In this document: positions 1-5,159 of the stretch, one piece after another
How positions within the stretch are numbered: the stretch's first letter is position 1
How the letters are laid out: every line of letters starts with the position of its first letter
Origin: Chloroflexota bacterium
GTDB taxonomy: Bacteria; Chloroflexota; Anaerolineae; Anaerolineales; DRMV01
Reading direction: 5' to 3'
Length of the DNA: 7,749 bases
Assembly (NCBI GenBank): GCA_013153375.1
Contig: JAADEN010000152.1
Span: 1 to 7,749 of the forward strand
Program-made: the position numbers and the translations under genes
The notes under the pieces: model-generated
Told to the model about the DNA's origin: nothing
The model's input: the letters and a program-made list of their open reading frames with translations, nothing else
The model's database searches: none

Positions 1-771
1 CCACATCCAGCGTTTCCAGGGCACTGTGGCACGACGCAGCGCGAGGGCGGCCAGTATCAGATAGGGCACGGTGAAGAGCAGCGCGTTCCACAGCCGCAAA
101 ATGCGGATGTCCGCCTTGGGCCAGAGGTAGGGCAGCCCCCACAGGGCCATGCGTCCCAAGTCCCCCAGCACGGGGATGGGACGGTCGGGCGGATAGTTGT
201 AGCGCGCCCGGCCGAAAAGAATGGAGTAGTCCCACAGCCGGTTGCCCTCGGACCAGAATTGGGAGAAGGGATACGCGCTGACCTCGGTGTAGGGATCCAG
301 CCAGGCGATGGTGAAGACCACGGTCAGGTACGCGGCCAGGCCGTGGCCCCAGGTGGGGCGGGTTTCGGGCCAGGTCCACAGGCCGAGCCACAGGGCCAGC
401 GCAGGGTAGTAGAAGACGACCATCAGGTAGGGATCCAGCAGCCACACAGGGCCGCTGAACCAGTGCTCCAGGGGTGCCCAGAGGGGAAGATAGGCGAACG
501 CGCCTAGGCTGAGGGCCGCGAGGGCCCAGCGCGCGCGACCCAGACGCCGCCGCCAGCGTGTCCAGGCGGGCCACCAGGTGGGCAAGGGCCAGCGCAGCAG
601 GGCCCAGCCCACGAGCAGCGCGGCGAGCAGCAAACCCAGGCGCAGCCCCACGCCCGGCGTCCACAGGCCCTGGCGCACCCGCTCCCAGGGGATGGCCAGG
701 CGCGGGGCGGCATAGGCCACCAGCAGCAGCCACAGCAGCCCCAATCCCCGTCCACGCCACGCGGTGTTCAT
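1..771 (-). CDS. Polytopic membrane protein, N-terminal 257 residues (cut by window edge)
   Basis: The reading frame is open from the ATG at 771 to the window edge, so the C-terminus lies outside. The product is very rich in Trp, Leu, Ala and Pro. By eye it has about six hydrophobic segments, near residues 8-20, 41-60, 84-99, 114-133, 142-158 and 228-246. Between the fifth and sixth lies a long polar loop containing SEGNRLWDYSILFGR (174-188) and then YNYPPDRP (191-198). An acidic and aromatic loop between membrane helices resembles GT-C type glycosyltransferases that use lipid-linked sugars, but I cannot match a specific family, so a glycosyltransferase role is only a guess. The start is supported by a GAGGG ribosome-binding site 5 nt upstream. 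The gene follows the aldolase in the same direction after a 48-bp gap that contains a hairpin. Confidence 0.75.
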   Translation of the reverse strand, partial: MNTAWRGRGLGLLWLLLVAYAAPRLAIPWERVRQGLWTPGVGLRLGLLLAALLVGWALLRWPLPTWWPAWTRWRRRLGRARWALAALSLGAFAYLPLWAPLEHWFSGPVWLLDPYLMVVFYYPALALWLGLWTWPETRPTWGHGLAAYLTVVFTIAWLDPYTEVSAYPFSQFWSEGNRLWDYSILFGRARYNYPPDRPIPVLGDLGRMALWGLPYLWPKADIRILRLWNALLFTVPYLILAALALRRATVPWKRWMW

Positions 772-792
772 CGTCGCCCTCAGTACTACCGA

Positions 793-814
793 GGGGCGGC
801 CCTTCAGCCGCCCC
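793..814 (-). terminator. GC hairpin between aldolase and membrane-protein genes (weak terminator candidate)
   Basis: A perfect 8-bp inverted repeat, GGGGCGGC / GCCGCCCC, with a 6-nt loop begins six bases past the aldolase stop codon. In the leftward direction it is followed by CTCGGTAGTACTG, which has no U-tract, so it is not a canonical intrinsic terminator. It may attenuate read-through or stabilise an mRNA end. Confidence 0.3.
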
Positions 815-819
815 CTGGG

Positions 820-2235
820 TCAGTCGGCCAGATCGCTGGTGTCTTCGGCGCTCGTGGCCTCGCCCACATAGTCGGCCAGGTCGGGCGGCACGACGACGGG
901 ACGGATGTAGCGTTCGACCAGGCCGCGGGTGCCGGTCAGCCCCAAAAGCCGGAACAGGCGGCGGAATTGCTCTTCCCAGTCCGCGTACACGCGCGCCTTG
1001 ACCTCCGCGGGCAGGCCCCAGATCTCGGCCTTGAAGGGCCCCAGGGCCCGCTTGCGGGTCTTGTAGTAGAACTGCTCGTCGGTCCAATCGGGTTTGCGCT
1101 CGTGCCGATGGTGCTCGTCCAGATAAGCGTAGATGCGGGCCTTGAGGTCCGCGGGCATGTGGTTGTAGAGGATGTTCATGAAGTTAGTGGCCAGGTGCAC
1201 TTCGCAGGCTTCGTATTCCACGAACTTGCCGAAAGCCTCTTCGGGCAAAGTGGAGGCGCCGTGCTGCACTGCGCCGGCCAGGCCGTACTCCTCCCGGGCG
1301 ATGCGGCTCAAGAGGCGCAGGGTCTCGAAGTCCACCTTGACCTGGGCCAGCGAGCCGTCGGGCAGCACTACCCCGCCGTGGGAGGTACCCGTCTGGACGC
1401 TGATCTTGCTCAGCCCGGCCGCGCCGGGGGCCAGTTCGGCCAGGGTCGCGTTGTAGCCGTCCATGAAGGCGCGCAGTTCCTCGGGCGTGGAGTTGTGCCC
1501 GCCCACTTCGCCGATTTCGCCGCCCGTGGACACGGTCACGCCCTCGGGCTCGATGCTCCGCAGGTAGGCCGTCAGTTCCGCGGTGCGGGTGTAGTTGACC
1601 CGTTGCTGCTCGGCCACGGTGGGTTGGCTCAGGTCCACCAGGGTGGAGGCGTCGATGTCGATGTTGAAGAACCCGGCCCGCAGGGCTTCGGCGATGAGGT
1701 CCTTGACGGCCTGCACCTCCGCGTCGGGGTCCTGCGCGTAGCGTTTGGCCGACAGTTGGAAGTGGTCGCCCTGGATGAAGACCGGGCCGTGATGCTCTTC
1801 CACCACCGCGGCGGCCAGGATCTCGGCCGCGTATTCCGCGGGGCGCTGGTCCGTGTAGCCGATCTCGGAGCGGGCGATCTCGAAGATCACCGGCCCGGCG
1901 TGAATCTCGCGCATCACCCGGAACACCGCGCGCGCGGCCAGGAAGGGCAGGGCGCGCAGGTTGATGGCCGGAACGGTGAAAGTGGGCGCGACTTCGCCCC
2001 GGCCGCGGGCCATGTACAGATCGTGGATGGACGCGGGCACGATGCCCAGGTCTTGCGCCGCGGCGCGGATGAGGTATTGGGCCGCGCCTTTCTCCGGGCC
2101 CTGGCCCAGCGCGGCCAGTTCGGCCAAAGTCGGCATGGCCGCGCGCGCCGCGGCCGCGTCCACCACGCGCACGCCCGTGGGCGTGCGTTGGAACGCGGGA
2201 GCGAAACGCTCCACCAGAGCGGTCAAGGGGTTCAT
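820..2235 (-). CDS. Long class II fructose-bisphosphate aldolase family protein (471 aa)
   Basis: The protein belongs to the zinc-dependent class II aldolase family, which interconverts fructose-1,6-bisphosphate with dihydroxyacetone phosphate and glyceraldehyde-3-phosphate in cytosolic glycolysis and gluconeogenesis. Family signatures appear in order: IQGDHFQLS (154-162, Asp157 catalytic and His158 metal ligand), NIDIDAS (191-197), TGGEIGEVGG (237-246, with Glu240), QTGTSHGG (281-288, His286) and VQHGAST (323-329, His325), then the phosphate-loop region near NFMNILYN (351-358). At 471 residues it is longer than typical members (about 280-360). The excess is mainly a charged, aromatic C-terminal part after about residue 360. 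The chosen ATG has GGAGG 7 nt upstream; an in-frame ATG 25 codons earlier has no such site and precedes the -10 box. Substrate could be another ketose bisphosphate; the aldolase fold is more certain than the exact sugar. Confidence 0.88.
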   Translation of the reverse strand: MNPLTALVERFAPAFQRTPTGVRVVDAAAARAAMPTLAELAALGQGPEKGAAQYLIRAAAQDLGIVPASIHDLYMARGRGEVAPTFTVPAINLRALPFLAARAVFRVMREIHAGPVIFEIARSEIGYTDQRPAEYAAEILAAAVVEEHHGPVFIQGDHFQLSAKRYAQDPDAEVQAVKDLIAEALRAGFFNIDIDASTLVDLSQPTVAEQQRVNYTRTAELTAYLRSIEPEGVTVSTGGEIGEVGGHNSTPEELRAFMDGYNATLAELAPGAAGLSKISVQTGTSHGGVVLPDGSLAQVKVDFETLRLLSRIAREEYGLAGAVQHGASTLPEEAFGKFVEYEACEVHLATNFMNILYNHMPADLKARIYAYLDEHHRHERKPDWTDEQFYYKTRKRALGPFKAEIWGLPAEVKARVYADWEEQFRRLFRLLGLTGTRGLVERYIRPVVVPPDLADYVGEATSAEDTSDLAD

Positions 2236-2272
2236 GAGATCGCCTCCTGCACAGGTAGGATGCCGCGCGCGG

Positions 2273-2278
2273 ATTATA
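2273..2278 (-). promoter_or_regulatory. -10 box of the aldolase promoter
   Basis: On the minus strand the sequence is TGGTATAAT, a perfect TATAAT with an extended-10 TGN. It lies 37 bp before the aldolase ATG and predicts a leader of about 30 nt. No good -35 hexamer sits 16-18 bp upstream, which fits an extended -10 promoter. Confidence 0.6.
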
Positions 2279-2338
2279 CCAGCCTCCCCACGGTCAGGCG
2301 CGGCGGGCATCCCGTTTGGGGGCGGACGAATCGCGCGC

Positions 2339-2369
2339 CCAGGCGGGCCCGTTCTCCGCCGCTGCCTGG
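2339..2369 (-). other. Imperfect inverted repeat downstream of rsmD
   Basis: CCAGGC and GCCTGG (6 bp) are separated by a 19-nt G+C-rich loop, 7 nt past the rsmD stop codon in the leftward direction. No run of U follows, so termination of the upstream operon here is possible but weakly supported. The rest of the 2236-2376 gap holds the aldolase promoter and ribosome-binding site and nothing else I can recognise. Confidence 0.25.
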
Positions 2370-2376
2370 CGGAACT

Positions 2377-2988
2377 TCACTCCTGCATCTTGGGCTCGCT
2401 TTCATCCTCCTCTTCGTCGTCTTCGGGTTCGGGCCGACCGTAGAACACCAGCAACACCGTGCCATAACGCCGCTGGTCGAACTCTTCCAGGTTTTGTAGC
2501 GGCACTTCTTCGTACTCGTTGGGATGGATTTGCACGATGACCCAGCCGTCGTCGCTCAGCCAGTCGGGGTTGCGGTCGATCATCTCCAGGGCCTTGCGCC
2601 ACAGGCCGTGATATTGCGGCGGCGCGATGAAGATGTAATCGAAGGCCCGGTCCGGCGGCCCGGCCAGCAGCGCGAACGCGTCCATGGGCCGCACCTCGTG
2701 CCGTTGCGGGTCGTCCAGGCCGCAGTGGGCCAGGTTACGCCGCAGCACCCGCTGCACCTTGGGGTTCCACTCCACGAAGCGCACGAAAGACGCGCCCCGG
2801 CTCAACGCCTCCAGCCCCACGCTGCCCGTGCCGGCGAACAGATCCAGCCAGGTGGAGCCCAGCACATCCGCGCCCACGATGTTGAACAGGGCCTCTTTGG
2901 CCCGGTCGGTGATGGGGCGGACCAGGTTGCCGGGCAGCGAGAACAGTTTGCGGCCCCGGGCCTGACCGGCGATGATGCGGGGGCTCAT
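2377..2988 (-). CDS. rsmD: 16S rRNA (guanine-N2)-methyltransferase RsmD-like
   Basis: RsmD methylates N2 of G966 in 16S rRNA using S-adenosylmethionine, acting on an assembled small-subunit particle. The 203-aa protein has the family N-terminus RIIAGQARGRKL (4-15), then R-P-T-D-R-K-E-A-L-F-N spacing at 24-36. The SAM-binding motif LDLFAGTGSVGLEALSRGA (48-66) follows, with an acidic residue after strand 2 (E73). The catalytic motif, usually DPPY, reads IAPPQY (121-126), an Asp-to-Ala change. The C-terminus carries an acidic tail (188-198, almost all Asp/Glu). The ATG overlaps the stop of the ATPase gene upstream (ATGA) and has GGAGGAGGT about 6 nt upstream. Length matches the family (about 180-200). 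Confidence is high for the family; exact target and activity depend on the altered motif. Confidence 0.87.
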   Translation of the reverse strand: MSPRIIAGQARGRKLFSLPGNLVRPITDRAKEALFNIVGADVLGSTWLDLFAGTGSVGLEALSRGASFVRFVEWNPKVQRVLRRNLAHCGLDDPQRHEVRPMDAFALLAGPPDRAFDYIFIAPPQYHGLWRKALEMIDRNPDWLSDDGWVIVQIHPNEYEEVPLQNLEEFDQRRYGTVLLVFYGRPEPEDDEEEDESEPKMQE

Positions 2989-4250
2989 GGCGCGACCTCC
3001 TCCGCAGGGGGTGGGGGGACGGGCTTTTGGGCCCGCGCGGCTTCCCACGCGGCCCGGATGCGTTCGTCCTCGGCGTCGGCTTCCGCGGCCGCGGCGGGCG
3101 TCAGCGCCCGGCCCCGAAAGCGCAGGGCCAGGGCCGCGGTGGCCTCCAGATCGTCCGCAGTGACATGGACGCGGCCCGCGGCCGCGGCGTGGGCGCGCGC
3201 GGCCTCCAACCAGGCGTACTCGGCCCGCGCGGAGCCGATCCCCAAACCCTGCACCGTCGCCACCGCGCGCGCCACCAGGTCGTCGTCCACCCGCACCAGG
3301 GGCAGGAGTTCGCGCGCCGCGCGCACCTCTTGCCGCAGCGCCTGGGTTTCGGCCGTGTATTGCGCCGCGAAGTCCGCGGGCGCGGCGTGCCAGGCCCGCA
3401 GGCGATGGTAGAGGGTCTGGCGCTCGGCAGGGCTGAGCCGCGTCACCCGGGCCCGCAGCGCGAAGCGCTCCAGCGTGCGGCGGGGGACCGTCGCATGCTC
3501 GGGGTCGGCCGAGGCGATGAGCAGGGCCCGGCTGCGGTAAGTCGCGGCCAGGCCCCCGCGGTGCACGGTGTAATGCCCCTGCTGCACGGCCTCGAGCACC
3601 GTGTCCACCACCACCGCCGGGTAGCGCCCCAACTCGTCCAGGTAGAGCACATGCCGGTCGGCCTGGGCCAGCAGGCCCTTGCGCCAGCGGGGCGGGGAGC
3701 CGGCCTTGGGGTCCGCCGCGCCCAGGAGCGCGTCCAGGCTCACCGTCGGCGACAGTTCGATGAAGCGGGCCCGGTCCTCCACGGCCAGGGGCTGGCCGGC
3801 CTGGTATTTGCGCGCACAGTCGGAGCACACGGCCTCCAGGCCGCCCCGCACGATGTCCTCGGGCAGGCAGCCGTAATAGCACAGGCTGCGGGGCACGGGC
3901 GGCAAGATGTCGGCCACGCCCCGAGCCGCGGCGCTCTTGCCCGTGCCCGGCGGGCCGACCAGCAGCACCCCGCCCAGGCCGGGATGCACCACGGCCAGCA
4001 GCAGGGCCAGGCGCATCTCCCGCTGGCCTACCAGGGCCAGAAAGGGGAAGGGCACCACTTCGGCCAGCCCCGCGTCCTCCTGAGCCGTGGGCTCGGCCAC
4101 CCGGCCCAAGGCGCGGTCGATGAGGTCTTGCAGCGAGCGCACCGAGGTGATGAGTTCGGGCTCGGGCCCGCTGGAGGCCGCCCGGCGGGTGAGGGGATGG
4201 TCGTCGGGCAGGGGCTCCCAGCCTTCGGGCACGGCCTCGGGATGGCTCAT
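2985..4250 (-). CDS. Magnesium-chelatase subunit I (ChlI/BchI)-like AAA+ ATPase
   Basis: This 421-aa AAA+ ATPase most resembles the magnesium-chelatase I / MoxR branch. The block FPFLALVGQREMRLALLLAVV (68-88) is the hallmark entry to the ChlI AAA module. It is followed by Walker A GPPGTGKS (99-106), a Cys quartet C124/C128 and C142/C145 as in many ChlI proteins (possible metal site), Walker B VLYLDE (201-206), sensor-1-like IASADPE (245-251), arginine-finger region RRTLERF (257-263) and sensor-2 Arg near GSARAEYAWLEAARA (339-353). The C-terminus is Ala/Pro-rich. No ChlD or ChlH partner and no other tetrapyrrole gene is in the window, so a chelatase role is doubtful. A MoxR-like remodelling role, perhaps with a VWA partner elsewhere, is equally plausible. 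GAGGAG lies 8 nt before the ATG; the gene overlaps its neighbours by ATGA at both ends. Confidence 0.82.
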   Translation of the reverse strand: MSHPEAVPEGWEPLPDDHPLTRRAASSGPEPELITSVRSLQDLIDRALGRVAEPTAQEDAGLAEVVPFPFLALVGQREMRLALLLAVVHPGLGGVLLVGPPGTGKSAAARGVADILPPVPRSLCYYGCLPEDIVRGGLEAVCSDCARKYQAGQPLAVEDRARFIELSPTVSLDALLGAADPKAGSPPRWRKGLLAQADRHVLYLDELGRYPAVVVDTVLEAVQQGHYTVHRGGLAATYRSRALLIASADPEHATVPRRTLERFALRARVTRLSPAERQTLYHRLRAWHAAPADFAAQYTAETQALRQEVRAARELLPLVRVDDDLVARAVATVQGLGIGSARAEYAWLEAARAHAAAAGRVHVTADDLEATAALALRFRGRALTPAAAAEADAEDERIRAAWEAARAQKPVPPPPAEEVAP

Positions 4251-4771
4251 GCGTCGGTCTCCTCGTCGGCCGCGTACGCGCGGCGGGCCTGTTCACGCTG
4301 CTGCAGGCGGAAGGCCTGCCGGACTTTGGCTTGTTCGAAGCGCCGACGCTGGGCCTCGGTCTCCAGCAGCAGCGGCGGCACGGGCACGGGGTGGCCGTTT
4401 TCGTCCACCGCGACATAGACCACATACGCGGTGTTGGTGTGCACCCGCTCGCCGGTGAGGGGGTTTTCGGCCACCACCTGCACCTCGGCCTCCATGGAGG
4501 TGCGTCCCACATACGACACTTCCGCGGTCAAAATCACCAGGTGGCCGATGCGAATGGGGTGCTGGAACATCATCTGGTCGATGGCTACGGTGACCACCCG
4601 GTGGCCCGCGTGGCGGATGCACGCGATGGCGCCCACCTCGTCCACCAGTTTCATGATCACGCCGCCGTGCACCGTACCCAGGTTGTTGGCGTGCTGGGGC
4701 TGCATCACCTGGGCCAGGGTGGTACGCGAGGCGCTGACGGGTTTGGGTTTCAATTCGGCCACGGGCGTCAT
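4247..4771 (-). CDS. Hot-dog-fold acyl-CoA thioesterase (YciA/BACH type)
   Basis: The 174-aa protein is predicted to hydrolyse acyl-CoA thioesters to free acid and CoA in the cytosol. The hot-dog domain spans about residues 17-125. It contains the family signature N30-LGTVHGG-VIMKLVDE (30-45), in which the Asp of the helix (D44) is the catalytic residue in relatives. It is followed by the strand pattern VTVAIDQMMFQHPIRIG (60-76) and the T-G-E-x-V-x-T-N-T core at 106-114. Residues 136-174 form a charged Gln/Arg/Glu-rich, probably helical tail. It is the first gene of the leftward operon thioesterase-ATPase-rsmD, overlapping the ATPase start by ATGA. The ATG at 771 codon equivalent 4771 has AAGGAG only 1 nt upstream; the in-frame GTG three codons later (4762) is better spaced, so the true start may be 4762. 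Acyl substrate cannot be told from sequence. Confidence 0.88.
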   Translation of the reverse strand: MTPVAELKPKPVSASRTTLAQVMQPQHANNLGTVHGGVIMKLVDEVGAIACIRHAGHRVVTVAIDQMMFQHPIRIGHLVILTAEVSYVGRTSMEAEVQVVAENPLTGERVHTNTAYVVYVAVDENGHPVPVPPLLLETEAQRRRFEQAKVRQAFRLQQREQARRAYAADEETDA

Positions 4772-4805
4772 GCTCCTTGGGTTTTGGGGGAACGGCTCCG
4801 CCGGG

Positions 4806-4822
4806 GCGCGGCTGCGCCGCGG
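4806..4822 (-). other. GC hairpin at the predicted 5' end of the thioesterase operon mRNA
   Basis: CGCGGC and GCCGCG form a 6-bp stem with a 3-nt loop at 4807-4821. It lies about 4 nt inside the transcript expected from the -10 box at 4832-4837. In the leftward direction it is followed by no U-run. A 5'-terminal stem of this kind can protect mRNA from decay; this role is inferred. Confidence 0.35.
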
Positions 4823-4831
4823 CGGGCTTTC

Positions 4832-4837
4832 ATTATA
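4832..4837 (-). promoter_or_regulatory. -10 box of the thioesterase-ATPase-rsmD operon
   Basis: A perfect TATAAT on the minus strand (AGTATAATG), 61 bp before the thioesterase ATG and just downstream of the tRNA terminator. The stretch upstream is locally A+T-rich (GATTTTAG). No convincing -35 hexamer is seen at 16-18 bp. Confidence 0.55.
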
Positions 4838-4870
4838 CTAAAATCCCGGCCGTGGGGTTGGCCTTAACCC

Positions 4871-4906
4871 AAAAGCAAACGCGGCGCTGCCATGTGCAAC
4901 GCCGCG
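4871..4906 (-). terminator. Intrinsic terminator of the tRNA-Arg/tRNA-Gln operon
   Basis: On the minus strand an 11-bp stem (CGCGGCGTTGC with GCAGCGCCGCG, one G-U pair) closes a 5-nt loop ACATG at 4880-4906. It is followed by TTTGCTTTT (4879-4871). It begins 6 nt after the tRNA-Gln 3' end. There is no T-run on the plus strand, so it works leftward only. Confidence 0.82.
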
Positions 4907-4912
4907 GTCAGG

Positions 4913-4984
4913 CTGGGGGCGGAGGACTCGAACCTCCACTAACGGGGCCAGAACCCGTCGTCCTGCCGATTAGACGAGCCCCCA
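4913..4984 (-). tRNA. tRNA-Gln (anticodon CTG)
   Basis: A 72-nt cloverleaf. The 7-bp acceptor stem TGGGGGC / GCCCCCA is followed by discriminator G, as usual for tRNA-Gln. The anticodon stem ACGGG / CCCGT closes loop TTCTGGC, giving anticodon CTG (plus-strand 4949-4951), which reads CAG. The T arm is GGAGG-TTCGAGT-CCTCC. The 3' CCA is not encoded: the genome reads CCT after the discriminator. It is the second gene of a two-tRNA transcript, 9 nt after tRNA-Arg and directly before an intrinsic terminator. Confidence 0.95.
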
Positions 4985-4993
4985 GCGGAGCCA

Positions 4994-5065
4994 TGCCCCC
5001 GCCGCGATTCGAACGCGGGTCTCTGGCTCCGGAGGCCAGCGCTCTGTCCCCTGAGCTACGGGGGC
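4994..5065 (-). tRNA. tRNA-Arg (anticodon CCG)
   Basis: A 72-nt cloverleaf. The acceptor stem is GCCCCCG / CGGGGGC with discriminator A. The D arm is GCTC-AGGGGACA-GAGC. The anticodon stem CTGGC / GCCAG closes loop CTCCGGA, giving anticodon CCG (plus-strand 5030-5032), which reads the Arg codon CGG. The T arm is CCGCG-TTCGAAT-CGCGG. No CCA is encoded; TGG follows the discriminator. It is the first gene of the leftward tRNA pair, about 13 nt downstream of its -10 box. Confidence 0.95.
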
Positions 5066-5078
5066 GTGGGCGTCCCCT

Positions 5079-5107
5079 ATTGTAGCAAAAGAGCCAGGGT
5101 TTGGCAA
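5079..5107 (-). promoter_or_regulatory. Promoter of the tRNA-Arg/tRNA-Gln operon
   Basis: Leftward sigma-70-type promoter: -35 TTGCCA (plus-strand 5102-5107), a 17-bp spacer, and -10 TACAAT (5079-5084) preceded by TGC, an extended -10. Both hexamers match consensus at 5 of 6 positions. The predicted start lies a few bases before the mature tRNA-Arg 5' end at 5065. Confidence 0.8.
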
Positions 5108-5129
5108 GGCGCCCGCGGCGCGTTATACT
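5101..5129 (+). promoter_or_regulatory. Promoter of the tdk-hpt-cca operon
   Basis: Rightward sigma-70-type promoter: -35 TTGGCA (5101-5106), a 17-bp spacer, and -10 TATACT (5124-5129), each 5 of 6 to consensus. It predicts a leader of about 24 nt before the tdk ATG at 5160. Its -35 box shares five base pairs with that of the opposing tRNA promoter. Confidence 0.78.
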
Positions 5130-5159
5130 TGACCCAACCGCAGCCTTGAGGAGGTCGGT

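Noticed and set aside
504..755. An 83-codon Cys/Trp-rich minus-strand frame near the left edge
   Set aside because: It overlaps the membrane-protein gene in another frame; the membrane frame runs open to the edge and has regular hydrophobic segments.
967..2499. A 510-codon open frame on the plus strand opposite the aldolase gene
   Set aside because: It is the antisense shadow of a strongly conserved aldolase in G+C-rich DNA, where stops are rare in opposite frames; its product has no recognisable domain and low-complexity Gly/His/Arg/Val composition.
3027..4418. A 463-codon open frame on the plus strand opposite the AAA+ ATPase gene
   Set aside because: Antisense shadow; the opposite strand has Walker A, Walker B and sensor motifs in order, whereas this product is Gly/Arg/His-rich with no motif.
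2377..4512. A 711-codon minus-strand frame ending with rsmD
   Set aside because: Only its last 203 codons are a real gene; the upstream part is an out-of-frame reading of the ATPase and thioesterase genes.
4913..5065. tRNA genes as an integration site for a mobile element
   Set aside because: No integrase, no direct repeat of a tRNA 3' end and no foreign-looking genes are seen nearby.
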